IMG/VR virus record: IMGVR_UViG_3300008110_000087
Location: 1-50,465 of that record
Direction: 5' to 3' (one strand)
From: a virus
Length of the DNA stretch: 50,465 bases
Shown here: piece by piece, positions 1 through 8,499 of the stretch
Layout: each line of letters opens with the position of its first letter
Position numbering within the stretch: the stretch's first letter is position 1
Notes under the pieces: generated by a model
What the model was told of the DNA's origin: nothing
Databases searched by the model: none
The model's input: the letters and a program-made list of their open reading frames with translations, nothing else
Translations under genes and position numbers: made by a program

Positions 1-615
1 ACGCTGAAGCGGCGCATCTGGCAATGTCCTAGCATTAGAAACAGTTGAACGCATCCAATTAGGTCTGCCAATACAAGGAATGATGTCGTCATCAATCATC
101 AGCAGCCACTTTGCATCAGTCTCAAGGAACTTTTGCGCGATCTTATTGCGAGAATGATAGATCATCGCATCACCAATCGACATATCGAAGCGAATCTTGT
201 CCTTCCCGAAGTCAAGTGCCATCGCAATCAGAGCAAATGCCGTGACTGGATTGGTAGTTTTGTAACAAGGAAAGCCAACAAAGATGTCTCTGCCTGCAAA
301 CTCACAACGATATGAAGGCATACCATCATTGTTGCGGGATTCAATGACAGGATTATTGTATTCTTCCTCATCTTTTACTTCTACCTTTGGCTTCCTTCCA
401 CGCTTTTGCGCTTTAGGCTCCTCTGAAACTTCTATTTTCTTCACTTCTGGCTCCTTCTTTTCCACAGGATCATCGTAATGCGAGAAATCCCGCTTCGGGC
501 CTTTAGGAATATGCTGATTTAGAGGCTTGCTTGACCTTCCTTGCCGTGCAAACGGATCAGTTGAATCAAGCGCATTTAATGTAATCTTCTCGTCTGGAGA
601 TACTTTTACTTCCAT
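1..615 (-). CDS. glycosyltransferase-like protein, GT-A type, 3' end cut off by window edge
   Basis: An open frame of 205 codons starts with ATG at 615 and runs off position 1 without a stop. The first ~75 residues are low-complexity and charged (many Lys, Glu and Pro), probably a disordered tail. A folded domain follows, with a strand ending in WLLMIDDDIIP (about residues 175-185). This is the usual hydrophobic strand plus DxD metal/nucleotide-sugar site of GT-A glycosyltransferases, and it resembles WIDADMQW in the gene at 10392-11039. The start follows an A/T-rich leader (AATAAATACAACAT-ATG). It is the last leftward gene in the window, downstream of the probable scaffold, where a capsid gene might have been expected. 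The family is likely; the sugar and acceptor are unknown. Confidence 0.7.
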   Translation of the reverse strand, partial: MEVKVSPDEKITLNALDSTDPFARQGRSSKPLNQHIPKGPKRDFSHYDDPVEKKEPEVKKIEVSEEPKAQKRGRKPKVEVKDEEEYNNPVIESRNNDGMPSYRCEFAGRDIFVGFPCYKTTNPVTAFALIAMALDFGKDKIRFDMSIGDAMIYHSRNKIAQKFLETDAKWLLMIDDDIIPCIGRPNWMRSTVSNARTLPDAPLQR

Positions 616-634
616 ATGTTGTATTTATTATGAA

Positions 635-666
635 GTTATACAAAAATGTAATAACTTTTGTATAAC
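635..666. repeat. 11-bp perfect inverted repeat (AT-rich hairpin)
   Basis: GTTATACAAAA at 635-645 and its exact complement TTTTGTATAAC at 656-666 are separated by 10 nt. The element lies in the gap between the probable scaffold gene and the glycosyltransferase start, about 20 bp before that start. It could be a weak terminator, an mRNA-processing hairpin or an operator. There is no clear U-run on the minus strand, so a classical intrinsic terminator is not assured. Confidence 0.55.
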
Positions 667-687
667 TATAGTATCGTTTATCAATAC

Positions 688-1974
688 TTACCCACCAAGA
701 GCTTCATCAAGACCAAGATCAATAGCGTCAGCGGCATTCATCTTGATACGATCACTCATGCTGGATGGTTTGTTGACGGACTGATTGGAGATCGTTTGCT
801 TTGGCATCTTACTTGATGACTTCAAAGCATTATTCTCAGCAGTCAACTTCTTGACCTGTTCCAGCAATGCGTTCTTTTGCGTTTGCTCTGTGCGTAGTTG
901 GTCTGAAAGCACATGGCTGAATACTGCGGCAGCGGCAACATTTGTGCGATCCTTGGCGGTTGTAGGCCAAAGGGCAGCTTCAAACTTGGTTGCTAGCTCT
1001 GCAACGCGAGCATTGTGAGATTGCACTTGCTGAAGTTGCTCTGGAGTAGCATTAGCAGGAACTTCTGCATACCTAGCCCAAGGCAACTCTTTTGTAATGC
1101 TATCAAGCTCTTGGTCAATCTCGGTAACAGTCTTCTCATACCATTGACCCTTCTCCTGCTCACGCTCTTGAAGAATCTTGTCAGCGTTTTCAGCGGCATA
1201 TTGAATTTCGGATTCTTGCTTCTCACGGAGATCAGCAACATCAACGAGATTGCGCTTCAGCTTCTCAGCATCAGTAAATGGCAGGTTTCCGAATGCAGGA
1301 TTGCGCCAGAACTCGTCATTGATCTTATCTGGGCCACCAGCTTTCTCAATGCTAGCAATGACTTCATCAGATGCTCCGTGCTTACGAAGGATGCCATAGA
1401 CATTTCCCTTCGCAGTCTCAATCGGTTGCGAATATTTCGACTGGAACTCTGGATCGTTCTTGATGTCGAAAATCTGACGGAACTTCTTTAGTTCTTCGTA
1501 GTCTTGCGGCGTTTGGGCTGGGGCTTGCTCAAGCTGCGCGATCCTTTGACGGAGGTTTTCCGCTTCTTCGGCTTGCTTTTTGTAGGTGCTTGCAGTTTCT
1601 TGGAGCTTACGCCAGTTACTTTGGTTCTTTTCCGAAAGATTTCGGGGTTGTTCAATAGCCGCGATTTCAGGGTCGATTTCGACTTGGGGTTTCGCTTGCT
1701 CCAGTTGTCCAGCGTCAACTTGATCTGGGACATTTCCCTCTTCAGTTTTGGTTTCCAAAACAGGCTCCACATCATTTTGAAGTAGATTTTGTTCAGGAAC
1801 ATCACTATTGCTTGTTTCAATTTCATTGCTTGGTTCTTCTTGTTGTTTAATTACCTCATCAAGCAAATTATCAATTTGCTGCTCTGTAGAGTCATCAATC
1901 TTGTCCGAATCAAGTGATGGGTTTCCGAATCCAGTAACATCGGATTCGACAATGTTTTCGTCGGTATCTGCCAT
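688..1974 (-). CDS. probable head scaffolding protein
   Basis: The protein has 428 residues and is acidic, rich in Glu, Gln and Asp. The N-terminal ~110 residues are low-complexity. A predicted coiled-coil region (about residues 115-155, rich in KKQAEEAEN-type heptads) follows, then further helical stretches and a basic C-terminal segment ending in DRIKMNAADAIDLGLDEALGG. I see no enzymatic motif. Size, charge, helical content and position downstream of the portal fit a scaffolding protein of a short-tailed phage; this is inferred from composition and context. The start follows an AAAAAATAAAT-ATG leader with no Shine-Dalgarno sequence. The next gene downstream is a glycosyltransferase rather than a capsid gene, which is unusual. 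It could instead be an internal virion protein. Confidence 0.6.
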   Translation of the reverse strand: MADTDENIVESDVTGFGNPSLDSDKIDDSTEQQIDNLLDEVIKQQEEPSNEIETSNSDVPEQNLLQNDVEPVLETKTEEGNVPDQVDAGQLEQAKPQVEIDPEIAAIEQPRNLSEKNQSNWRKLQETASTYKKQAEEAENLRQRIAQLEQAPAQTPQDYEELKKFRQIFDIKNDPEFQSKYSQPIETAKGNVYGILRKHGASDEVIASIEKAGGPDKINDEFWRNPAFGNLPFTDAEKLKRNLVDVADLREKQESEIQYAAENADKILQEREQEKGQWYEKTVTEIDQELDSITKELPWARYAEVPANATPEQLQQVQSHNARVAELATKFEAALWPTTAKDRTNVAAAAVFSHVLSDQLRTEQTQKNALLEQVKKLTAENNALKSSSKMPKQTISNQSVNKPSSMSDRIKMNAADAIDLGLDEALGG

Positions 1975-1985
1975 ATTTATTTTTT

Positions 1986-2033
1986 GGTTGGTTGGTTGGT
2001 TGATTGATTTATTAGATAAATAATTTTATCTAA
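1986..2033. repeat. GGTT tetranucleotide run plus 9-bp AT-rich hairpin
   Basis: Positions 1986-2009 hold four GGTT units followed by two GATT units. Immediately after, TTAGATAAA (2012-2020) and TTTATCTAA (2025-2033) form a perfect 9-bp stem with a 4-nt loop. On the minus strand the hairpin follows the stop of the 85-residue basic protein and precedes the scaffold start by about 40 nt. A similar AT-only hairpin sits after the scaffold gene (635-666). Confidence 0.55.
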
Positions 2034-2036
2034 AAT

Positions 2037-2294
2037 TTATTTCTTACGCATGGATTTTGCACCTTTGCATTTCCACTTCTTGCGTGAAAGATTGTTTGGT
2101 GAATTAGGGTCTTTCTTCCAATCACCTTTAATCTTCAATGAACGAGCGCAATAGGCATCGCCTTTTTTTGTGCCGGGACGAATACGATCCTTGCCATCTG
2201 CTGCTTTCCCTGCCTGCCCATACTTAACTGTGCGAGTGCGGCCAGTTGCTTTATTAACCACGATCTTTGTAAACCGCTTTTTAATCGTTGCCAT
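2037..2294 (-). CDS. small basic phage protein
   Basis: The protein has 85 residues and is strongly basic, with about a third Lys/Arg. It carries two Cys, one in GDAYCARSLKIKGD and one in KKWKCKG near the C-terminus. The composition suggests nucleic-acid binding, or a small DNA-associated head protein; no catalytic motif is visible. It lies in the head gene cluster between portal and scaffold, two bases after the preceding gene, so it is probably co-translated. Similar short Lys-rich proteins recur near portal genes in environmental phages, but I cannot name the family. Confidence 0.7.
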   Translation of the reverse strand: MATIKKRFTKIVVNKATGRTRTVKYGQAGKAADGKDRIRPGTKKGDAYCARSLKIKGDWKKDPNSPNNLSRKKWKCKGAKSMRKK

Positions 2295-2296
2295 AA

Positions 2297-2536
2297 TTAC
2301 ATCGTTGTGAAGCCGCCATTAGAGGCATCGTCTTCATTTGTCTTGGAAGAAATAATACTATCAATTTCTTTCAAAACTCTTTCATATCCCTCTTTGTATT
2401 TTGCCTGCAAAGCAACCTCTTCGATTGTCTTGCCATCACAAAGCGGAACCATTGATTGCAAATATGCTCGTAGCTTATAGCCACTCTTTTGTGAGTAGTC
2501 TCTAAACTTGGCAGAGTCTTCACCCGTCCAATTCAT
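2297..2536 (-). CDS. hypothetical head-region protein
   Basis: The protein has 79 residues and contains WTGEDSAKFRDYSQKSGYKL near the start, followed by a helical segment, and looks like a small soluble helical protein. The start follows an ACAAAAAATAAATAATAA-ATG leader. It is packed 3 nt from its upstream neighbour and 2 nt from the next gene, within the portal-scaffold operon. Function is not recognised; a minor head component or assembly helper is the most that context allows. Confidence 0.65.
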   Translation of the reverse strand: MNWTGEDSAKFRDYSQKSGYKLRAYLQSMVPLCDGKTIEEVALQAKYKEGYERVLKEIDSIISSKTNEDDASNGGFTTM

Positions 2537-2539
2537 TTA

Positions 2540-2797
2540 TTATTTATTTTTTGTATTATCAACAGTCGCGGCAGGAGAGGCATCGCGTCCAGTAAAGTTC
2601 TGGCTCAATGCTCCCTTAGCGGAATTGTAAAGATCACGAGCAAGACTGCGAAGCATCTCTTGATCGTTAGCATTAGCTTTCTGAGAATAGAATTTATCGT
2701 ATGCTTGAGGCTCGTAAGGAGTATCAAGTTTAGCAGGTTGGCTAGGCATAGCCGCGCCAGCTTCATTCTTTCGCATTTCTGTAGGTGATCCGCCCAT
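2540..2797 (-). CDS. hypothetical head-region protein
   Basis: The protein has 85 residues. It begins MGGSPTEMRKNEAGAAMP, with a Pro/Ala-rich N-terminal third and a helical C-terminal half around NDQEMLRSLARDLYNSAKGAL. The N-terminal MGG and the A/T leader (TAATAAAAAT-ATG) resemble those of the Q/A-rich internal virion proteins further right, although the rest does not align. It follows the portal gene in the same operon. A small virion protein is likely from context only. Confidence 0.65.
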   Translation of the reverse strand: MGGSPTEMRKNEAGAAMPSQPAKLDTPYEPQAYDKFYSQKANANDQEMLRSLARDLYNSAKGALSQNFTGRDASPAATVDNTKNK

Positions 2798-2839
2798 ATT
2801 TTTATTAGTTATATGTTATTTTGTTATTGTGCAAATGTT

Positions 2840-5263
2840 TTATCCTGCCGTTGGAGGTTTCGGAGGGTTAGCTACATCATTAACCATTCCAAATTGTGTA
2901 GGAACTTCGCCTTCAAGTTTTCCAAACTCGCGTGATTGACCAAGTGCAATACGGCCAGTGCGTCCGCCTGCGGCTGGAGATGGTGCGCCACCTGCGGCTG
3001 CTGGCATTAAGTCTGGTGGAGGAGGAACGCCATATCCTGCGGTAAGATGACTGAATGCTTGCTCTGCGGCAGAACGAAACTCTGCCAATTGTTTATTATC
3101 TGCTCCCTTGGCTTGAGCTTGCATGATGTGTCCCATGAAATGCTCCAATGCTTTGTTCAGCGGTTGAACCATCTCTGGAGGCAATGAACCAGCAGGCGCG
3201 TTTTCAATAAGCGGCATTAGCTTTTGAGCCATGACGCTCAAGTGAACCATGTCATTATCTCGCGGAGAGACTGGAACCTCTTGACCAGCGATGATGCTCT
3301 GAAGCTCGATGATCTGCTGGCGGGTTGCTTCGATAGCCAGAGACTCAACTTGGTCTTTCGGAAGAATTACACTATTCGCAATACTCTCACCAAGTTTACG
3401 GCTCCAATCCAACTTGAGCAATTCGTCTTGATTAACATTGGGATTGCCCATGTATCGTTGGATCATCATGTCAAGAATCTGATCGTTCTGAGCTTGGGTA
3501 TCTGGCAACAACTCTTCAGCAGGACTGTATGCCATGAGAAGAATATCCGAAGGAGGAAGATTGCGCTCAAGCATATTCAGAACGCATGAAATCGCTTCCT
3601 CATCCAAATGATCTGGAACTTGGAATGGAACCATGAACGATGGCAATTCCATGACGCTACGATCAAACGCATCGACAACATCAGCCCTAGCCCAAACAGC
3701 ATTAGGAACCATCTGGCGAGCGATGTCTAGCTTGGTCTTCAACTCAGCGGCAGCTTTGATATGCTCTGGATGGCAGATGCCTCGTTGCATACGCTCAACT
3801 GCTTTGCTGTATTGCTTGGTAAACCGCATCAAGATTCCTTCGCGGATTTGATTCTCGATTGCGGCCACCCTGTTAATTTCAGAAGCGGTAACTTTCTGGT
3901 CACGCACTCCAAGAGCAGAGCTTGGAAGGAATGTGCCAATCTGAATTTCAGCAAGACCAGAGATGAAGCGATCCAAGTTCAAGAAGTCTTGGACATTCGC
4001 TGGCATATTCTGCGGAATCACATCATATCCTTCCGCGATATAAGCGACAGGATGATGGACAGTCAGCGGAGTAGCACCAGCCTTGGCATTCGGGCCTTTC
4101 TTGAGTAGCAACATTCCAGATAGATAGGAATTATCAACAACAAGGTTGCGAGCCTTCTCAACAGCAATATGTGTATTGTAAAGGTCGCGCCCAGCACCAC
4201 GGGAACTCATCAATGCACCACTACCAATCTCAACAGAAAACAACGCGAGGCATTCGCTCATTTTGCTGTAACGATCAATCTGTGTGCAAATCTCGTCGCC
4301 AGATTTGTCATCAAAAAGGAAACGGCTAATCTTGCCATTTGGCTCACGAACCAAAAGCTCACCTAGTTCGACATACTTCGCATCGTTTTCGTAGCTTGCT
4401 CCGTAGCTTCCTTCACGAATCCAATCCTCGTATCGGCGAGCATCGTCATCAGCATCAAGCGTGCGTCCAGCGGGGATAGCGTTATTGATTGCTTTAACGA
4501 GATTCTTGATGTGCCAACCAGCCATTGCGGACATCTGCGGGTCTTCAAGAACTGGCAACAACTCTGCGATTTGATAGCGGCGTTTCCGCGCCCAGATTGG
4601 AGTTGCTTCGGTTTCTTGTGGAGTCTCGATAGAAAAGAATGTGTAGTCTTGGCGAAGGAACTCTGGCTTCCAATCACGAAGATCATCCCAGCACAATGCA
4701 CAGAATCCGAATGTGGTATTCTCGTGAACAACTTGAGCAACGATGTCGTCATGTCCCTTCCAGCCACGGATACATTTTGTAATCTCTTCTCGGAAAACCT
4801 TGGTCTTATTTTCAGAATCAACTCCCTCAACAGGAAACTTTGTGTATGTCAGCGTAGGAGCTTGCTCAATGACTTGCTTAAATGGAGGCTGGATACGGCT
4901 AACCATCGTGGATAAGAATCCTGTCGGACGATTACTGCGCCAGTTTTGCCCCATGCTTTCGAGCTTCTTCGCGCTATATGGAGGCTCATTGTTGAGCTTC
5001 TTTTGAATCAGTTGATTCTTGCGGTTACGCTCAACATTCTGTTGCTTTAGGCGACGATAGGCAGAGTGAGCTTGAGCAGCATCTTTGAATGTGCGACGAA
5101 CTTGTAGCGTCTTTGGATCAACAGTATCTCCATTGCTAGTAGGAGAAGGATCAACAACATCAAGGTTTAGCGTCCTTGGTTTGCTTTGATCTGAAATGCG
5201 CGGAGCCTTGTTAGCGTAAGTATCGGTAACAATTGCGGGTAGCGGTTTTAAAACATCTGCCAT
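2840..5263 (-). CDS. portal (head-tail connector) protein
   Basis: The protein has 807 residues, in the size range of portal proteins of short-tailed phages. It would form the dodecameric ring at the packaging vertex, bound by terminase during packaging and by tail adaptor proteins afterwards. It lies directly downstream of TerL and a Cys-rich gene, in standard head-module order. The sequence has the portal character of a helical core, Gln-rich helices near residues 600-760 and a flexible Pro/Gly/Ala-rich C-terminal tail (PPPPDLMPAAAGGAP). The assignment rests on position, length and overall character rather than a single motif. The start follows AATAATAAATAATT-ATG with no Shine-Dalgarno sequence. 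Confidence 0.8.
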   Translation of the reverse strand: MADVLKPLPAIVTDTYANKAPRISDQSKPRTLNLDVVDPSPTSNGDTVDPKTLQVRRTFKDAAQAHSAYRRLKQQNVERNRKNQLIQKKLNNEPPYSAKKLESMGQNWRSNRPTGFLSTMVSRIQPPFKQVIEQAPTLTYTKFPVEGVDSENKTKVFREEITKCIRGWKGHDDIVAQVVHENTTFGFCALCWDDLRDWKPEFLRQDYTFFSIETPQETEATPIWARKRRYQIAELLPVLEDPQMSAMAGWHIKNLVKAINNAIPAGRTLDADDDARRYEDWIREGSYGASYENDAKYVELGELLVREPNGKISRFLFDDKSGDEICTQIDRYSKMSECLALFSVEIGSGALMSSRGAGRDLYNTHIAVEKARNLVVDNSYLSGMLLLKKGPNAKAGATPLTVHHPVAYIAEGYDVIPQNMPANVQDFLNLDRFISGLAEIQIGTFLPSSALGVRDQKVTASEINRVAAIENQIREGILMRFTKQYSKAVERMQRGICHPEHIKAAAELKTKLDIARQMVPNAVWARADVVDAFDRSVMELPSFMVPFQVPDHLDEEAISCVLNMLERNLPPSDILLMAYSPAEELLPDTQAQNDQILDMMIQRYMGNPNVNQDELLKLDWSRKLGESIANSVILPKDQVESLAIEATRQQIIELQSIIAGQEVPVSPRDNDMVHLSVMAQKLMPLIENAPAGSLPPEMVQPLNKALEHFMGHIMQAQAKGADNKQLAEFRSAAEQAFSHLTAGYGVPPPPDLMPAAAGGAPSPAAGGRTGRIALGQSREFGKLEGEVPTQFGMVNDVANPPKPPTAG

Positions 5264-5265
5264 AA

Positions 5266-5847
5266 TTATTTATTATTCAACCAGCAAAATTCTGGCAAAT
5301 CATTTGATTCGGATAGCTTGTCTTTGTCAAAGAAAATCGCAGTTCGGTTATCATGTCGCAATAATTTACATCCACCTAGAACTTGTGATGATTTTGTATC
5401 CCTAGCATTTCGGATACTTGCACAGATACGATCCGTTGCCGCAATGCAAGAAGAACATCCCCCACGCCAGTTCACATTATTTGGACATTGCCTGCAAATC
5501 TTAGCTCGTTGTTCAGCCAAGTCATCGCTAACAAGTTGAGTTCTTTCGTTGGAATGCAAGATGTTCCTAGCCCAAGTGGATATGTCATTCATCAACTCAC
5601 TTCGACCTGTAGGACTCGTTACACTCGTTACAACAACCATGTCCACTCCATGGCAAAAATGCGGCCAATTACCACAGATATAATTAGTTACATCTCCCTC
5701 AACATCACCTAACGGAATATGGTTTTCTGCACGATAATTCGTTACATTTTCCAGTAGGTTTTTGTAACTGCTGCCAGTAATCTTAACATCACTCTCCATG
5801 TAGTGATGTCCTCCGGGCGGAATTAGTCCTTCGATTGGTTTAGGCAT
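5266..5847 (-). CDS. Cys-rich metal-binding protein between TerL and portal
   Basis: The protein has 193 residues. The C-terminal half holds a dense Cys set (about residues 115-190): CRQCPNN, then GGCSSCIAATDRIC, then GGCKL and a final FCW. Spacing suggests a zinc ribbon or iron-sulfur site. The N-terminal half has GGHHY and paired CGNWPHFCHG and may form another small module. It sits 2 nt upstream of the portal gene and 3 nt downstream of TerL. I do not recognise an enzyme; a metal-binding packaging accessory or a host-interaction protein is possible. Confidence 0.7.
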   Translation of the reverse strand: MPKPIEGLIPPGGHHYMESDVKITGSSYKNLLENVTNYRAENHIPLGDVEGDVTNYICGNWPHFCHGVDMVVVTSVTSPTGRSELMNDISTWARNILHSNERTQLVSDDLAEQRAKICRQCPNNVNWRGGCSSCIAATDRICASIRNARDTKSSQVLGGCKLLRHDNRTAIFFDKDKLSESNDLPEFCWLNNK

Positions 5848-5850
5848 AGA

Positions 5851-7707
5851 TTATTCTGAAAAATCTACATACTCCATTTTTTCGATACCTTGCAAGGCTT
5901 TTGTTCTTGTTGGCAACTCTGGCTTTGCATCTGTCATCGTCGCAATTGCACCTCCTCGTTGTCTCAAAAGAAACACAAGTAATGAAAGCGAATCCAATGC
6001 GTCTGGCGAATGTTGCCGTGTGCGCTTGCAGTAATCGCCTTTACTTTCCACACGAACAAGACCTTGACCCTTTTGCTTGTATCGTCTCGCAGTAGCTTGG
6101 CGCACCAACTCTTCGCTACGGAACCCCGGCGATATTTTCAGATACTCAAACTCAAGATATTTCGCTAGACCGAAAATCAATTCAGTCACAACACCAGAAT
6201 AAAGTTCCGATGCTGGCAAGGAATCGTCGCCAAGAATATGAGTATCCGTAGCGGCAGTTGAATAATTTACTCCAAGCACATCTCCCCATACAGAGCAAAG
6301 CGAGTCATGGATGCCTGCGCCATTACCTGTTCGGTCAACGCATACCCAGTTCGGAGCAATACGCATATTCTTACAGAACTTGATAATGTTATTGGCTTGC
6401 TCCAATGTCGCGGCCTTTGGAAATGGAATCTGTGAGTCAAGTTGTAAGACAACCTTTGGCTTCTTGTAATCAACAAATCTACCACTCATTGGCGTATAGC
6501 CGTCAGAGAGCCCAAATCTGCCGTAAGAACAGATTACTTGGTCATTGCCTTCCAAAGCCAAATCGAACGCACACAGAGGCACTACAGGCCCAATAAAGCG
6601 GGTAATTCCCATGGCATTGTCCATCATTGCTGGCGTCATTATCGCCATGGACACACCTTCCTGCGGGAACCAACCCCTAGCCATGGTATAATATTCCGCT
6701 GTCTTTCCTTTGGATTCGTAGGCTTGATAGCCTTCGTGAGTCTGAAGGCCGGGGAACACGATCTTCTTCTCAATCACATTCTCGCACCTAGCGGCATCCA
6801 ATCGCAATATATGCCAGCCATCACGACTCTTCCATTCCAAGTCATCCTCGCAGTCAATCGAACCCCAGCCTGATGTTGGCTCACAACGCTTGCCAAACTC
6901 GCTAGTCCTATCTTTCGGGTTACTTGCCGCAAATATCTTGATTCGTCCTTTTGCTCCTTCTGTATCCGCCGCTGACAAGATGTTCTGCAAGCCTTCCCAC
7001 ACTCCAGCAGGGACTTCTTCCGCTTCGTCCAGCACAACATGAGTCCTAGACATCCTGCCCCATTTCGGATGTGGCTTGCCCGCTCTTGGGCTAGGGTGGA
7101 AACCACGGAGAGTTCCAGTTCCGCTATCGCCCCTTGGAACAGCAACTAGGTGAATGCCATTCTTATTGTCACTATTAGCTTGGATACTTTTTACAAGTGT
7201 CTCACTGCCTTCAAATTCTGGCTTAACTAATGCAGTAGTATAGAACTTCTTAATAGCTGCAAATACATTTCGTTGTGCGTGTTCTGCTGTTAATGACACA
7301 ACTTTAATACAAGTATAGTGAGGATCACGCATCCAATCCAACAAGAACCAAGCCGCCGCACCGAATGTTTTGCCCATTGCACCTGCACCTTGGATTAGCA
7401 ACTTGTCGTGATCGAACAAGCATCTCCATGTGTTTTGACTCGACATTGGTCGCCAATCATAGACTTGTGGCCCCCAGAGAATAGTAGCGGCAGCTTCAAA
7501 CTGGTCTGCATCCAGCAAGCTCTGGACATAAGACTGCACAACTTCTTTTGACTTCGGAATGTCCAACTCGACCTTACCTTTAACAATACCTGCGTTAAGA
7601 ATGATATGCTTTGCCGCATAGACAATTCCTACATCTTCATCCTTGTCAGCCTCTTCCCGAATTTCCTCGGCTAACTTGATAACCCTATTGACGCTTCCGC
7701 CAATCAT
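5851..7707 (-). CDS. terL: terminase large subunit
   Basis: The protein has 618 residues, a normal length for the packaging motor. The N-terminal ATPase shows Walker A GAGAMGKT (about 107-114) and Walker B with its catalytic acid, VVLDEAEE (about 224-231). The C-terminal RNase H-like nuclease has the expected acidic residues: FDLALEGND (Asp about 382), CVDRTGNG (Asp about 458) and SPDALDSL (about 568-575). It would cut concatemeric DNA and pump it through the portal. The ATG overlaps the stop of the 93-residue gene upstream (ATGA). The small subunit is not adjacent: it lies ~6 kb away at 13367-13840, across an accessory cassette. Confidence 0.95.
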   Translation of the reverse strand: MIGGSVNRVIKLAEEIREEADKDEDVGIVYAAKHIILNAGIVKGKVELDIPKSKEVVQSYVQSLLDADQFEAAATILWGPQVYDWRPMSSQNTWRCLFDHDKLLIQGAGAMGKTFGAAAWFLLDWMRDPHYTCIKVVSLTAEHAQRNVFAAIKKFYTTALVKPEFEGSETLVKSIQANSDNKNGIHLVAVPRGDSGTGTLRGFHPSPRAGKPHPKWGRMSRTHVVLDEAEEVPAGVWEGLQNILSAADTEGAKGRIKIFAASNPKDRTSEFGKRCEPTSGWGSIDCEDDLEWKSRDGWHILRLDAARCENVIEKKIVFPGLQTHEGYQAYESKGKTAEYYTMARGWFPQEGVSMAIMTPAMMDNAMGITRFIGPVVPLCAFDLALEGNDQVICSYGRFGLSDGYTPMSGRFVDYKKPKVVLQLDSQIPFPKAATLEQANNIIKFCKNMRIAPNWVCVDRTGNGAGIHDSLCSVWGDVLGVNYSTAATDTHILGDDSLPASELYSGVVTELIFGLAKYLEFEYLKISPGFRSEELVRQATARRYKQKGQGLVRVESKGDYCKRTRQHSPDALDSLSLLVFLLRQRGGAIATMTDAKPELPTRTKALQGIEKMEYVDFSE

Positions 7708-7985
7708 GTAAGCTCTGGCAAATTCCTTTCGCGCTTAAATCGAAGCAACACATTCCAAACTTGTTCCAGTGTATCGGAGCAACCCTTAACTCTACGATTC
7801 ACTTGCTTTCCATCATCGTCGTAGCTTTCAACATTAAACTCCTTAAACTCTCCAGTATCATATCGCAACTTGCGTCTAATTTCTTCTTCCAAGTCGTTAA
7901 TAACTAGCAACGCATCCAATCCATGGAGAGCATAGGCATGATCATCTTGGTCTTCGGGTAAATTAAATTCTAATATAGCTTTCAT
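7704..7985 (-). CDS. small conserved-type phage protein
   Basis: The protein has 93 residues and is acidic in the first half (NLPEDQDDHAYALHGLDALL), then carries a helix with DLEEEIRRKLRY and a C-terminal segment ending WNVLLRFKRERNLPEL. The DDH-A-A pattern followed by a paired-helix segment is a form I associate with short phage proteins that accompany packaging genes; no biochemical role is known to me. It overlaps TerL by 4 nt and the methyltransferase gene by 4 nt, so all three are translationally coupled. Confidence 0.75.
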   Translation of the reverse strand: MKAILEFNLPEDQDDHAYALHGLDALLVINDLEEEIRRKLRYDTGEFKEFNVESYDDDGKQVNRRVKGCSDTLEQVWNVLLRFKRERNLPELT

Positions 7986-8497
7986 TTTATACCCCAGAAA
8001 TATAAGTCATGTGATTGGTTGTTTGTATTAAATTCAAATTGTGAAAACATTTTTTCTATTGGAAGATTATTTCTAACAATGCCTTCATTCAAATTCATAT
8101 AGTAATCGTTTGTAAATGGAGATGCCCAACCATCGGTTCTTGATGTTCCATGCTCTGCTCTACCATCGCAGGCGCAGGTAAACAAATAAAGTCCTCCACT
8201 CTTTAGGTGAAACCAAGTATTGAAGATTGTCGCTACCCAGAATTTGTCATGCTCAAAGCATTCTGTCGAAATCACAACATCAAATTCTTTTTCGCTTTTA
8301 AAGAAATTACCAGAACACACAATATCAACATTGCGTCCCTCGCCAATATCAATTCCTAAATAATCGCAATTGTCGAACAGGTATCTGTTATTTCCATTGA
8401 TGTCCATCGAGCCTATATCCAAAACACTACCTGAAAACAAATGTGGGAATCTATTTTTAACTGATTTGCAATACTCTTGTTGAGCGTGATGGGCCAT
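7982..8497 (-). CDS. class I SAM-dependent methyltransferase
   Basis: The protein has 171 residues and a short Rossmann-type methyltransferase fold. Motif I is VLDIGSMDINGNN (about 26-38), motif II DYLGIDIGEG (about 45-54, the Asp contacting the SAM ribose) and motif IV DVVISTECFEHD (about 73-84). The nearest broad family is Methyltransf_11, often linked to sugar or small-molecule methylation. Its neighbours are glycosyltransferase-like genes, so glycan methylation is a reasonable inference, but the substrate cannot be read from sequence. The start follows an AAATAAAATAAAT-ATG leader. Confidence 0.85.
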   Translation of the reverse strand: MAHHAQQEYCKSVKNRFPHLFSGSVLDIGSMDINGNNRYLFDNCDYLGIDIGEGRNVDIVCSGNFFKSEKEFDVVISTECFEHDKFWVATIFNTWFHLKSGGLYLFTCACDGRAEHGTSRTDGWASPFTNDYYMNLNEGIVRNNLPIEKMFSQFEFNTNNQSHDLYFWGIK

Positions 8498-8499
8498 AT

